The notes below the pieces were generated by a model, which saw nothing but the letters and a program-made list of their open reading frames with translations, was not told the origin of the DNA and did not search any database. Both the position numbers and the translations under genes were made by a program. Below are positions 9,502-19,473 of a stretch of 64,000 bases of DNA, in pieces. The DNA is from Candidatus Zixiibacteriota bacterium (lineage in GTDB: Bacteria > Zixibacteria > MSB-5A5 > UBA10806 > 4484-95). The stretch spans positions 124,001 to 188,000 of the forward strand of contig JAAEQD010000345.1 of the NCBI GenBank assembly GCA_024231855.1, written 5' to 3'. Numbering within the stretch: position 1 is the first letter of the stretch; every line of letters starts with the position of its first letter.

Positions 9502-9518
9502 TTCTCTATACAATCCTA

Positions 9519-10853
9519 TTAATTATTCACTACAAAATCAATCCTGAAGCGTTCTTTGCTTTTGCCCAATATCAGATTTAGCGATTCGACTTCGCCGCTC
9601 CAGACTCGGAAACCTCCGCCAAAACCAAATTGAAGATTATCCGCTTCGAACTCCTGAAACAGATCGTGAGATACCTGGCCGGCATCAACAAAAAGGAAGG
9701 CATCGATTACGCTGTTATTCCTGTCATAGATCGGATAGCGGTATTCGATTGAGCCGAGGACCATATCATTGTCTCTAAAACGGCTACGGCTGAACCCTCT
9801 AATCGTCTCGGTCGGGCCGAGATCGCTTAGATTATAGAATGGAATCTCTTTGCCGGAAACGGGTTCAGTTAATTGACCGGCAAGCCTGAACACCAGCGTT
9901 CGGCCATAAAAAATGTGAACATATTGCCTGATATCCGCGGCGGCTTGCCAGAATCCATAGTCATCATCATCGATTTGACTAAACATTCCCCAGGAAAGGT
10001 CAATTAGTTGACCGCGCCTTGGCCCTCCTTTAGAATCCCTCGAATCGTATTTCGCATTCAGCCTTGCGCTCATAATTTTAACTTCGCTTTCCAGGCCCGG
10101 AAGTTCAGCCAGGGTATACATATCCCTGGTCGCGGGAATGTCGGTTACCTTACGGCCCAGAACGCTGCTTTGTTCAAGACTGAATATGCCCATCAGATCG
10201 ATTCGCCCGGTAAGCCTGGTTCCAAGGTTTAGAATAGCCCAACCTCTTTCAAAGGTGTAGGATGTCTGAGCCTCTTCTTTTGTATCCGGTCCGATTCCAT
10301 AGAATCTCTCTTCGTGTAAAAACCTGTAGCCCAAAATTAAATCCATGTACAATGTTTTTCGATACAGATCGAACTGTTCGAATCTCAATTGATATTTTTG
10401 TCGATTACTCAAACCGGCTTTGGCCGCGAGTTCGATATATGAACCCTTATTGAGTAAATCTTTCTGATATACTTTGAGGCCAAGTCCACTTCGAGAGCTG
10501 TACGCCGGGCGTATCGCGCGCAGGCTATCATCGGATGTCGTAACATCATACATCCAACCGACGACCTGGGGTTGATAGAGATTCGAGACGGCTATTTCAG
10601 TAATAGTTAGAGCGATCGTGAAAGGTAAATTAATTAACAATCCGGGCGATGATAAAATCCATTCCCAGGTTTGGCGATCTTTCATCTTTTCCGGGTATTG
10701 TGTGGTCGTGCTATCATTAGACTGTGATGATTGATTATCATCTTGCGCGTAAACGGGCTGTAATCCCGCGAAACCTATAAAAGCGATAATAAGCGAAATT
10801 ACAATAATATATTTTAAATCAACTTTCGGTGAACCCATTTTATTAATATGCAT
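9519..10853 (-). CDS. BamA/Omp85-like outer-membrane barrel (bacterial surface antigen family)
   Basis: The 444-residue protein has a signal peptide (hydrophobic IIVISLIIAFIGFAG, cleavage near VYAQ-D about residue 37). After a ~60-residue Ser/Thr/Gln-rich stretch comes a barrel with surface-antigen features: 'LNAKYDSRDSKGGPRRGQLIDLSWGMF' (the N-x-R/DSRD...P..G turn), 'RGFSRSRFRDNDMVLGSIEYRYPIY' (the conserved V/IRGF-like loop and EYR strand) and 'LFVDAGQV'. There are no visible POTRA domains, so it is unlikely to be BamA itself. It is more likely a small Omp85-type translocator for its neighbours. It is the first gene of the minus-strand series and lies 17 nt before the kinase-like lipoprotein start. 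Confidence 0.82.
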   Translation of the reverse strand: MHINKMGSPKVDLKYIIVISLIIAFIGFAGLQPVYAQDDNQSSQSNDSTTTQYPEKMKDRQTWEWILSSPGLLINLPFTIALTITEIAVSNLYQPQVVGWMYDVTTSDDSLRAIRPAYSSRSGLGLKVYQKDLLNKGSYIELAAKAGLSNRQKYQLRFEQFDLYRKTLYMDLILGYRFLHEERFYGIGPDTKEEAQTSYTFERGWAILNLGTRLTGRIDLMGIFSLEQSSVLGRKVTDIPATRDMYTLAELPGLESEVKIMSARLNAKYDSRDSKGGPRRGQLIDLSWGMFSQIDDDDYGFWQAAADIRQYVHIFYGRTLVFRLAGQLTEPVSGKEIPFYNLSDLGPTETIRGFSRSRFRDNDMVLGSIEYRYPIYDRNNSVIDAFLFVDAGQVSHDLFQEFEADNLQFGFGGGFRVWSGEVESLNLILGKSKERFRIDFVVNN

Positions 10854-11068
10854 AAGAAGAATACTCCATTAAGTTAACTTCTAAATGTAAAAACTAAACA
10901 ACAACGCGTTTTACTAATATGTTCCGGCATTAGCCCAAGAGTCGAACCGGGAAATTTCAGTATAATACATCATAAATATATTTCCAGCGAAAAATCCAAC
11001 TTCTCCTATCGGTGCTTAGCACCTATTGCTTAATATATAATCGCCTAAGGGGCATTGATACGATAATA

Positions 11069-14000
11069 TTACTTTTGATTTTCGAAACTTTCCCTTTCCA
11101 GAATAACATCAAGGTTTGTCGGCAAAACGATGATAAATTTGGTGCCTTTGCCGATTTGGCTTTCGGCTTTAATTTCTCCGTGATGAGATGATATTATCTG
11201 ATAGCATATCGACAAACCCAGGCCGGTCCCGACGCCAACCCCCTTGGTGGTAAATCCGGGATCGAAAACCTTTTCCAGGTTTTCCATGGCAATACCGGAT
11301 CCGGTATCCTCTATTTCTACCCGTATCTTGTCGTTCACACTGCAAGTTGTGAGTGTTATGGTCCCTTTGCCCTGTATAGCCTGGGAAGCATTCACCAGCA
11401 AATTCAGGAATACCTGATTTAGCTGGCCGGGAAAACAAGTTATCCGGGGAAGGTCGCCGAAATTTCTAACCACCGTGATCCCATGTTTGATTTCATGATG
11501 AATCAATGTTAATGTATCTTCCAAGCCCTCATGTATATCAACTTCCTTGAGTTCAGCTTCATCCAGGCGGGCGAAAGATCTCAGTCGTTTGACTATCTCG
11601 GTAACACGTCCGGCGCCGGATTCGATAACCTTATTGGCATCCCCGATAACTTTCAGCGTTTTACAGATAATTTCATCATCCTGGATTTCACTTTTAAATT
11701 TATCAGATAGATGCTCTTGTAATTTCGTCATCGCCCGAACCGATGTATTATGCATACTGGTAGCGGCGGCTATAGGAGTATTGATTTCATGGGCAATACC
11801 GGCTACCAGCATACCCAGCGAGGCCATCTTTTCGGACTGCACCAATTGTGATTGGGCGGCCTTCAATTCATCGTTCTTTAATTCAAGCGCGTTCAGCAGG
11901 TTCTGGATTTCGGTTATATCGTGAGCGATGCCGACAATTTCGATTATCTCACCGTTCTCGTCAAGAATGACCGAGGAATTAGATATAAACCACCTATAGC
12001 TGCCATCTTTATGCTTTAAGCGGAATCTGTATCCGGACCATTTCGGACGAGTCTTCATCATGCCTCTTTCCCAACCTTCGCGGGTCAGTTTTTCTTCGTC
12101 CGGATGCATCATGTAAAACATAGGTTTGCCAATAACTTCATTGGGAAAATGACCGAGGATGTCAGTCACAGTCGGCGAGATATAGGTGAAGTTTCCTTCC
12201 TCGGATACAGAGTAAATTATATCATTCGCGTTTTCAACCAGGGTTCGGAATCTCTCTTCGCTGACCCTTAAGGCTTCCTCAAACTTATTATGCTCGATAT
12301 ATAGGCCGATCATCTCGGAAGCCGTTTGAAGCGTACGAATATCCTCATCGCCCCAGACTCTTCTTTCTTTAACATCATCGAAACCAATGAAACCAAACCA
12401 TTGACCGCTTACGAAAATCGGTATCACCAACATCGAAAGTATTCCTTGCGGCTCAAGGATATCTCTCTGCTCCTGGGGAAACGACTCCACTGCCGTATTA
12501 ATAATTTCACCGTTACTGAGAATCTCTATCCAATCATCATAGCCCATCTTGTAGGGCACGTGCAGAAGATCAGGATTGTCGATCTGGGGAACAACACCCT
12601 TTTCACAAACTCCATGGGTGAGCCGCATACATAAGCCGTCGGTTTTGTCTTCGAAATTTTCAAATATGTAGACTCTGCCGGTATTAGCGGCATTCAGAAG
12701 ATGGCCCAGCGCTTCGGTCAGAGCGTTTTCGCTATCGACCCCTGTTAGCAGAGATTGAGAACACGCCGCCAGAGCTTCTTCATAGCGAAGTCTTACCGCG
12801 ATTGCCTCGGCGGCTCGCTTACGTTCGGTGATATCGCGACCCATTCCGCAATAACAAATTAATTCGCCGGAATCGCTCATAATTGGGAACAGCGAAAGGT
12901 CTACTCCGATTTTCACACCTTGTTTATTTTCAATTTCCAGTTCGCCGCGGAAAGTGCCTTTCCTGGCTATAGCTTGATTTATTTCCCGCATAGTATCTTC
13001 GCCTAAAAGCGCGGCCGGAGTCTTACCGTATAATTCCTCATCGCTAAACCCGGAGTATTTTCGATGGGCTGGATTCCGTTCAAACATTGTCCCGTCCGGA
13101 CCGATCAAGGTTATGCCATCGCTGGTGTTCATATAAATTTCTTTATAGAGCTTAAGTTTTTCTTCGGCCTCTTTGCGCTCGGTCAAATCCAGTCCGGTGG
13201 CGATAATATATTCAACTTCGCCATTTTCATCGGTTAGAGCCGTATTGGACCAGGCTATTAATTTTTTCGACCCGTCTTTGTTTAGAAAATAGTTCTCGTG
13301 TGAATTGGGGAAATAGCCGGCTTTAAGGCTATGAAATACGGCTTTTACTTCATCAAGTTCCTCCGGCAGCAGAAGAATATCCCAGAAATACTTTCCTTTG
13401 ACTTCATCGAAGCTATAACCTGTAATATCCTGGCTGGCTTTATTAAACCTGACTATTCGTCCTTCGTTATCCAGAACCAAAACCAGTGCTCCGGCGGTAT
13501 CGAGTACGGTACTGACAAAATTACGTTCCCAGCGAAGTTCATCTTCCATTTTGCGTCGCTGGTCGATATCGTGAATTCCGCCAATAATTACCGGTTCACC
13601 ATCGACTTCAGCGATAACGAGCGAAAAAATGGCCCAAAATACAGATCCATCCATCCTCTTCAGGCGGACTTCGTGGTTTTTCAGATAGCCGTCGCGTTTA
13701 AGCCCCTCGAGAACTAATTCTCTATCTTCGCGATGATAGTAGAAATCGGGAGATTTCCGACCTACCAGCTCCTCCGGGGTGGAACCGACAAGTTCGCCCA
13801 GATGTTCATTGGCGAACATAATCTGGCCGTCGCTTACGCGGGTTATGATTAAAGGCGTCGGGGAAGCTTCAACGATCATGTGAAGCTGCTCATCGGCCTG
13901 CACCATTTTTGTTATGTCAATAAAAGTCCAAAGACGGACCATCTCCTCACTATTAATGCTTGGGATTGAAATACAAAATACGGAAATATATCGACTGGTT

Positions 14001-15823
14001 TTATCGGAGGTTTTGAATGTTCGCTTGCGAATTACATGAGGATCCATGGACTTTTCAAAATCGAGATCAGGGTGTGCTTGAAGTTGCCTATATAATTTGA
14101 CAAACCTGTCCGATTCATTAAAGCGCTTCTTTATTTTCGTATGAATCCGATTGATGTTTTTATCAATAACTTCATTCACTTCAAGGCCGAATAAATCCGT
14201 TATCTGACTATTAGTAGCCACGATTTTATCGCTATTGTTAACCATCAATATCGCGTTTGGCGAGGCATCGATTATCGCCTGCAGGACGTTTTTGCTTTCC
14301 GAAAGTTGCTTTAAGAGTTCTTCCATCTCGGTATTTTTGTTCTGAAGCTGTTCCTGCACGCCCAGAAGTTCAATATTGGCTTTAGCCAGTTCGATTTGGC
14401 TTTTCTCGATTGTTTTAGCTTTCAGCTTAAGCTCATCATTAGCCGATTTCAGCGATTGAGTCCTTTCGGCGACTTTATTTTCGAGTGATTGATAAGCCCT
14501 GATATTATCGATAGCCATGCCTACAATATTGGCGAATGTCACGCACCTTTGAACGTCCTGTTTATTCATCTCATATTCAGGCCTATCGATAAAACCCGCG
14601 ATTAGCCCGAATACTTTGCCTTTCACCTTAATAGGTGAAATCACCATCGATTTAGCCTTTGAAAGAAAGGATGGCTTTTTCGGCCATAGCTTGTCTTTTT
14701 TCAGATCGCACACAAATATAGTTTTTTTCTGCTTGAGACTTAGTGTGAAATGAGATGGTATTTTAACTGATCCCTTATTTATTTTCTTAATATACGCTTC
14801 AAGCCGGGCCGTCGATTTGCTTCGGCAACACCAGGACCGGACATTTAAACGGCCTTCATCTTCAATAACCAAATAAGCACGATCAAAATCCAGAGACGTG
14901 GTCAACATCTTGGGAATTTCATCATACAGCTTTTCTTGATCGTAAATCCTGCTGAATTTGGTCGAGACTATATTCAATGCCGACAACTGGAGATTGGCAT
15001 ATTCCAGGCTCTGTGTACGTTCTCTCACTTTATCTTCAAGCTGATGGGAATATTCCTTTAACTTATTCTGAAGTGCTAGTCTATCGCTAATATCACGAGC
15101 TATACCATCAATCCTTACAATCTTGCCGTTTTCGACAACCAGTTTGCGCGAAACCTCAAAGTGCTTAACATCGCCTTTTTTGGTAACCATTCGGAATTCA
15201 AGTGTCCTGGTATTGACTTCGCGCAATTTCATCGATTTTTTAAAACTCCGGCTAACCTCTCCCCTGTCACCCTCGAAAATAACATTGAAGACGGACTGGC
15301 CTATTAACTCGGCGGGCTTATAGCCAAGGATTGCTTCAACAGCCGGACTAAGACTGACAAAATCTCCCTTATTGTTTAGCGAATAGACCACATCGGGCAC
15401 ATTTTCCATTACGATATTTAAAGCTGCCTGAGAGTCTTTAAGCTTTTGCTGAAGCTTTGCATTCTCGATCAGTTGTTTTATACTTATAACTATTTCATCG
15501 GGCGCTGGGGGTTTAAGGATAAAATGGTTGGCTCCTTTTTTCAGTGCTTTAACCGCCAGAGACACGGTTCCGTGAGCCGTTAAAATAATAAATGGTATAT
15601 TCTGGTCTTTAGCCCTAACTCTTTCGAGCATCTCAAGCCCATTCATCCGGGGCATATTCAAATCGCAAAGGATGGCATCAAAAGTACGTTTCTTTAAAAA
15701 GCCCAATCCCGTTCTACCGGATGTGGCCACGGTTAGCGTTAAGCCGCGCGAACGCAATTTTCCGGTCAGGGCTTTCCGTTGCCGCATATTATCTTCGATA
15801 TAGAGGATTCTTAATTTTCCCAT
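11069..15823 (-). CDS. Hybrid multi-sensor histidine kinase (REC-PAS-GAF-PAS4-GAF-PAS-HisKA-HATPase)
   Basis: The 1584-residue cytoplasmic sensor has these domains in order: receiver 3-120 (D54 in CDLNMP, T82, K104 in LKPP), PAS 135-250, coiled coil, GAF 285-445, a long coiled coil 445-510, PAS 515-645, PAS 645-760, PAS 765-885, PAS 887-1003, GAF 1015-1180, PAS 1187-1305, HisKA 1330-1420 with phospho-His 1345 in GIAHEINTP, and HATPase 1455-1570 (N-box NLLVNASQA, DTGSG 1506, GTGLGL 1532). No transmembrane segment is seen, so it senses internal signals or small molecules. The receiver at the N-terminus suggests it is itself controlled by another kinase. No dedicated output regulator is adjacent; the lone receiver at 1100-1582 is a candidate partner. 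Confidence 0.9.
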   Translation of the reverse strand: MGKLRILYIEDNMRQRKALTGKLRSRGLTLTVATSGRTGLGFLKKRTFDAILCDLNMPRMNGLEMLERVRAKDQNIPFIILTAHGTVSLAVKALKKGANHFILKPPAPDEIVISIKQLIENAKLQQKLKDSQAALNIVMENVPDVVYSLNNKGDFVSLSPAVEAILGYKPAELIGQSVFNVIFEGDRGEVSRSFKKSMKLREVNTRTLEFRMVTKKGDVKHFEVSRKLVVENGKIVRIDGIARDISDRLALQNKLKEYSHQLEDKVRERTQSLEYANLQLSALNIVSTKFSRIYDQEKLYDEIPKMLTTSLDFDRAYLVIEDEGRLNVRSWCCRSKSTARLEAYIKKINKGSVKIPSHFTLSLKQKKTIFVCDLKKDKLWPKKPSFLSKAKSMVISPIKVKGKVFGLIAGFIDRPEYEMNKQDVQRCVTFANIVGMAIDNIRAYQSLENKVAERTQSLKSANDELKLKAKTIEKSQIELAKANIELLGVQEQLQNKNTEMEELLKQLSESKNVLQAIIDASPNAILMVNNSDKIVATNSQITDLFGLEVNEVIDKNINRIHTKIKKRFNESDRFVKLYRQLQAHPDLDFEKSMDPHVIRKRTFKTSDKTSRYISVFCISIPSINSEEMVRLWTFIDITKMVQADEQLHMIVEASPTPLIITRVSDGQIMFANEHLGELVGSTPEELVGRKSPDFYYHREDRELVLEGLKRDGYLKNHEVRLKRMDGSVFWAIFSLVIAEVDGEPVIIGGIHDIDQRRKMEDELRWERNFVSTVLDTAGALVLVLDNEGRIVRFNKASQDITGYSFDEVKGKYFWDILLLPEELDEVKAVFHSLKAGYFPNSHENYFLNKDGSKKLIAWSNTALTDENGEVEYIIATGLDLTERKEAEEKLKLYKEIYMNTSDGITLIGPDGTMFERNPAHRKYSGFSDEELYGKTPAALLGEDTMREINQAIARKGTFRGELEIENKQGVKIGVDLSLFPIMSDSGELICYCGMGRDITERKRAAEAIAVRLRYEEALAACSQSLLTGVDSENALTEALGHLLNAANTGRVYIFENFEDKTDGLCMRLTHGVCEKGVVPQIDNPDLLHVPYKMGYDDWIEILSNGEIINTAVESFPQEQRDILEPQGILSMLVIPIFVSGQWFGFIGFDDVKERRVWGDEDIRTLQTASEMIGLYIEHNKFEEALRVSEERFRTLVENANDIIYSVSEEGNFTYISPTVTDILGHFPNEVIGKPMFYMMHPDEEKLTREGWERGMMKTRPKWSGYRFRLKHKDGSYRWFISNSSVILDENGEIIEIVGIAHDITEIQNLLNALELKNDELKAAQSQLVQSEKMASLGMLVAGIAHEINTPIAAATSMHNTSVRAMTKLQEHLSDKFKSEIQDDEIICKTLKVIGDANKVIESGAGRVTEIVKRLRSFARLDEAELKEVDIHEGLEDTLTLIHHEIKHGITVVRNFGDLPRITCFPGQLNQVFLNLLVNASQAIQGKGTITLTTCSVNDKIRVEIEDTGSGIAMENLEKVFDPGFTTKGVGVGTGLGLSICYQIISSHHGEIKAESQIGKGTKFIIVLPTNLDVILERESFENQK

Positions 15824-16148
15824 AGTCCTGCCAATTCATTTTGCAGCCGATTATACTCTCTTTTAAATCTTAGTGTTATTTTTCGCAAAATTCAAGTATA
15901 ATTATGATAAACACATCTTTCGAATCTACTTCTCTAAGAGCCTAATAGCCATTATAATGCGGCCCCCGGTTCCTTCTTCACTGATAATAATAGATATGAC
16001 TTTATTAACCATGGAACTTTTATATCACCCCAAAGCCCGCGAGATAAAAATATAAACATCTTTAAAAAGGATATTCATGAAATTTGATCAAGAAAAAAAG
16101 GAATCAGAACGATCCCCCTTTCCCATCTTGCAGTATATTCGCCTGAAA
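15824..16148. other. Intergenic region without a recognised gene
   Basis: This is 325 bases between the start of the large histidine kinase gene and the stop of the Fn3/T9SS gene, both on the minus strand. A short plus-strand reading frame (15873-16055) has no ribosome site and no family resemblance, and I treat it as chance. It should contain the kinase promoter, but no convincing -35/-10 pair was found. No clear terminator hairpin for the Fn3 gene was seen either. Confidence 0.5.
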
Positions 16149-18902
16149 TTACTTTAAGAAAGCCATTTTTCTGGCATCAGAAAAACTATCGGCCTGGATG
16201 CGATAGAAATATATTCCGCTGGCAATTGTTCTGCCATCGGCCTGCTGGCCATCCCATTTGATAGTATGGTAGCCGGCTGGGAATCTCTCGTTAGCCAGAC
16301 TGGCTACTTTTCTGCCCCTCGAATCGTAAACAATCAATTCAACATTAGATTCTTTAGGCAGGGCGAATTCGATATTGGTGGTGGGATTAAACGGGTTCGG
16401 GTAATTTTGGGATAAATCGAACATCTCCGGCAGCGCGCGCGAATCCGCAATATCATTAGAGCTAAACGGCTTAGCTTCGGCGGAATCGACATTGGAGATA
16501 GCCGAATAATTATCATAGTCATCGATAGTTTTGATGGCTATATAATATACTTGGCCGGGATTTAAGCCGGCTATTACGAAATTATGCTGCGACCCGGACT
16601 CCAGAGGAGTCGGCGGGTCGCTAATTGTCAGGGCGGAATCCCAGTTGGCATCGGTTATCATATCGGCATGAGCCTTTATGATATAGGAGGCAGCCGTACC
16701 GTTTTGGTCATCATCACCGGGAGCTGTCCAGTCAATGGACAGCTCGCCTATTTCGTCGCCTGTTAGGGCGGTCAGATCGCCAATAGCAGCCGGCGGGGTT
16801 TGGTCGGGGGTCGTACCGCTGGCATTATTGGAAAGCCCGGACCAGTTGGGTACCTCATCGCAAGTTTTAATCGCGAAGTAATAGGTAATCTCCTGAACTA
16901 ATCCATTAAGTGTGAACGTCTGCTGACTTCCGGGCGGCAGAGGCGACGGCTCGCCATCGACCGGTATAGCCGAATTCCAGTTAGCTTCGGTTATCGGGGC
17001 GTTAAACACTCTCAAATCGTAGCCATCCGCGAGTCCCTGGTCGCCGTCATCACCGGGCGCGGTCCAGGTAAGCGTGATATTGGTGTTGTTTATCTCTGAG
17101 ATAGCCAGATTAGCGATAACTTCCGGCGCCGTTTGTTCATTTTCGGTTGCGGCGCTAACGATATTCGAAAGCCCGGACCAGTTGGGTACTTCATCGGCGG
17201 TTTTAACCGCGAAATAATAAGTGGTGTTCAGCTCAAGTCCGTTGACAACGAATGATTCCTGGTTACCGGCCGCTTGCGGTGACGATTCGCCGCTGGCCTG
17301 GGTAGCCGAATCCCAGTTGCCGTCGTTAATAGACGCGGTTGAGTATCTGATATCATAAGCGCTGGCGGTTCCCTGGTCACCGTCATCGCCGGGGGCGGTC
17401 CAGGTCAAAGTCAACGAGTTCATCGTAGGATTGGATGCCAGTAAATCAGAAACGTCATCCGGAGCATTCTGCTCGCTGCCGGTAGTACCGTTAACAATAT
17501 TGGAAAGCAGCGAGTAGTTCGGCACCTCATCATAAGTTTTTATGGCAAAATAATATGTTGTACTCAAGTCAAGACCGTTTATTGTAATAGTCTCAGGACT
17601 ACCGGCTGTCTGGGGAGCAGCCATGTTATTCACACGCGCGCAACTACCCCAGTTCGCGTAAGTAATTACCGATGTTGAATACCTGAGATCGTATTCGCTG
17701 GCTGTGCCTTCGTAATTATCATCACCGGGGGCAGTCCAGGTGAAAGTGACCGAATCGGCGCTGATCAGGGTAATCAGGAAGTCGGAAACGGCTCCTGGCG
17801 CGATCAGGTCCTGATCGCTGTCGGTGGTGCCCGAAGCAATATTTGAAAGACCAGCCCAATTTTGTGATTCATCCGCGGTTTTAACTCCGAAGTAGAAAGT
17901 AGTATTGGGTGATAATCCGTTTATCGTGACGCTTTGCTGAGTACCGGCAGGCTGCGGCGTTGGTTCATTGTGTATTTGAGTAGCCAAGCTCCAGTCAGCA
18001 TCGGTTATATTTGAAGTTGAATACCTGATATCATATTCGCTGGCCGTACCCTGATCGCCGTCGGCTCCCGGAGCGGTCCAAACCAGAGTCAAGGAATTGA
18101 CGGTTGGGTTAGAGGCTAACAGATCATCCACATCGGCAGGCGGAGGATCGGCAGGCGTTTCGGTGGTCGCATTGGCAATATTCGACAAACCCGACCAATT
18201 AGATGCCTCATCCGATGTTTTAATCGCGAAATAATAAGTGGTACCGGAATTCAATCCTGAAACCGAAAACGATTCCGAACTACCGGCTGATTGCGGTGAT
18301 GGTTCATTCTGGACCTGGGTCGCGGAGTTCCAATTGGCATCCGTTATATTAGAGGTTGAATACCTTATATCATATTCGCTGGCCGTACCAACATCGCCAT
18401 CGTCACCCGGAGCGGCCCAGGAGAGATTGATCGATGATGTTGTCGGATTCGATGCCAGCAGGTTGGCAATATCGGCCGGCGGCGTCGTTTCATCACCGGT
18501 AGTCCGGGTGGCGACATTTGATAATGGCGACCAGTTAAACGCCTCATCGGCTGTTTTAATCGCGAAATAATAAGTTGTGCTTGGCTCTAAATCGGTTACT
18601 AAAAATGACTCCTGTGCGCCGGCAGATTGCGGGGCCGTCTCATCTGTTACTTGATTGGCGGAATTCCAGTTGCCTTCCGTAATCATAGAAGTTGAATATC
18701 TTACGTCATACTCGCTGGCGCTACCGCTGTTGCCGTCATCCCCGGGCGCGGTCCAGGCTAAAGTAATACTGTTACTGGTTGAATCCGCGGTAATCAGTTG
18801 CGCGTGCGCTTTGGCATTAAGCAATAAGACAAAGCCGGATAATACGAATAATAATCGAGCAAAGTTTTTCAGGTTGTGGTATGTGTTACTTGGTTTGTTC
18901 AT
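16149..18902 (-). CDS. Secreted seven-repeat fibronectin type III protein with T9SS C-terminal sorting domain
   Basis: Start ATG 18902 is supported by GAGGGGG 8 nt upstream and by the signal peptide that follows at once (LLFVLSGFVLLLNAKAHAQ). Upstream in-frame codons to 19001 have no such support. The 917-residue product has seven Fn3 domains of about 110 residues. Each has a 'WTAPGDDG....ASEYD.RYST..I....W..A' front half and a 'TTYYFAIKT.DE..NWS.LSN' back half. It ends in a C-terminal 91-residue FlgD-like sorting domain starting FDLSQNYPNPFNPTTNIEF (about 827) and ending KMAFLK. Such cargo is exported by the type IX system and attached or released at the surface. A role in adhesion or polymer binding is inference. 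A sigma-54-like promoter lies 60 nt upstream. Confidence 0.9.
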   Translation of the reverse strand: MNKPSNTYHNLKNFARLLFVLSGFVLLLNAKAHAQLITADSTSNSITLAWTAPGDDGNSGSASEYDVRYSTSMITEGNWNSANQVTDETAPQSAGAQESFLVTDLEPSTTYYFAIKTADEAFNWSPLSNVATRTTGDETTPPADIANLLASNPTTSSINLSWAAPGDDGDVGTASEYDIRYSTSNITDANWNSATQVQNEPSPQSAGSSESFSVSGLNSGTTYYFAIKTSDEASNWSGLSNIANATTETPADPPPADVDDLLASNPTVNSLTLVWTAPGADGDQGTASEYDIRYSTSNITDADWSLATQIHNEPTPQPAGTQQSVTINGLSPNTTFYFGVKTADESQNWAGLSNIASGTTDSDQDLIAPGAVSDFLITLISADSVTFTWTAPGDDNYEGTASEYDLRYSTSVITYANWGSCARVNNMAAPQTAGSPETITINGLDLSTTYYFAIKTYDEVPNYSLLSNIVNGTTGSEQNAPDDVSDLLASNPTMNSLTLTWTAPGDDGDQGTASAYDIRYSTASINDGNWDSATQASGESSPQAAGNQESFVVNGLELNTTYYFAVKTADEVPNWSGLSNIVSAATENEQTAPEVIANLAISEINNTNITLTWTAPGDDGDQGLADGYDLRVFNAPITEANWNSAIPVDGEPSPLPPGSQQTFTLNGLVQEITYYFAIKTCDEVPNWSGLSNNASGTTPDQTPPAAIGDLTALTGDEIGELSIDWTAPGDDDQNGTAASYIIKAHADMITDANWDSALTISDPPTPLESGSQHNFVIAGLNPGQVYYIAIKTIDDYDNYSAISNVDSAEAKPFSSNDIADSRALPEMFDLSQNYPNPFNPTTNIEFALPKESNVELIVYDSRGRKVASLANERFPAGYHTIKWDGQQADGRTIASGIYFYRIQADSFSDARKMAFLK

Positions 18903-18961
18903 TTTAGTCCCCCTCAAATTAGCATTATTGCTTGTTCTTGATCTCATCGGCAAGTAGGAAG

Positions 18962-18978
18962 TGCAAATAGCATGCCAA
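18962..18978 (-). promoter_or_regulatory. Sigma-54-type (-24/-12) promoter for the Fn3/T9SS gene
   Basis: On the minus strand the sequence is TTGGCATGCTATTTGCA. It has the required GG-N10-GC spacing and matches YTGGCACG-N4-TTGCW at all but one position (T for C in GGCAC). The -12 element ends about 60 nt before the ATG at 18902, leaving a ~50-nt leader containing GAGGGGG. No enhancer-binding (NtrC-type) activator gene is visible in the window, so this is based on sequence alone. Confidence 0.5.
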
Positions 18979-19299
18979 CCAGACATAAAACCATAAGCCA
19001 ATACATATCTTATACTTAAAGAGAGATCGCCATTTCTATAAAAGCGTTTTGGGTAATTTTGGGCTGTATTAATTTAAAACTGCTGCTCAAGTTTTAAACA
19101 GAGCAGGATCGATTCCGCTGGTAGCAATCATGGTATAGCTATGCTTACATTCTCCCAGTAACGGGGCAAATAGCAGTTGGCTTTAGGTATAACGTTTCTA
19201 GTATGTGTATTTATTGGTTATGTATTAATTTGTTAATACGCAAGATGGAGTTAGATTCTCCCTTCTTCTCCCAGGATTTACTTTTCCTTTTGATTCCTG
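18979..19299. other. Intergenic region upstream of divergent genes
   Basis: The region lies between the sigma-54-like promoter of the minus-strand Fn3 gene and the sigma-70-like promoter of the plus-strand pair at 19474. It is AT-rich. An upstream activator site for sigma-54 would be expected here, but I could not identify a convincing inverted repeat. No coding potential was recognised. Confidence 0.4.
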
Positions 19300-19328
19300 T
19301 TGACATTGACTCATATGTAAGATATGAT
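19300..19328 (+). promoter_or_regulatory. Sigma-70-type promoter for the TPR gene pair
   Basis: TTGACA (19300-19305) is followed by a 17-bp spacer and TATGAT (19323-19328), a near-perfect housekeeping promoter. The leader to the first likely start codon (19474) would be about 140 nt. Confidence 0.7.
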
Positions 19329-19473
19329 ATTAGGAACAGGTGATGTAAAATATTATGTTAGATGCTTTTACATCAAATCACTAAACGATTTTAGCGAATA
19401 GAGTTTAAAGTGATTACTTTATTAAGAGCAGATAGTTTATTTGAATTTTAGCTGTGTAAACCAGAGATTCAAA

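Noticed and set aside
11011-11023. GGTGCT-T-AGCACC dyad downstream of the histidine kinase as a terminator
   Set aside because: The loop is one base and no T-run follows on the minus strand, so it is unlikely to terminate transcription.
16149-18902. Repetitive DNA of the Fn3 gene as a CRISPR or satellite array
   Set aside because: The repeats are in frame, about 330 bp long, diverged, and encode folded Fn3 domains.
18238-18957. Plus-strand reading frames inside the Fn3 gene
   Set aside because: They are mirror images of the repeated coding sequence with no independent start signals.
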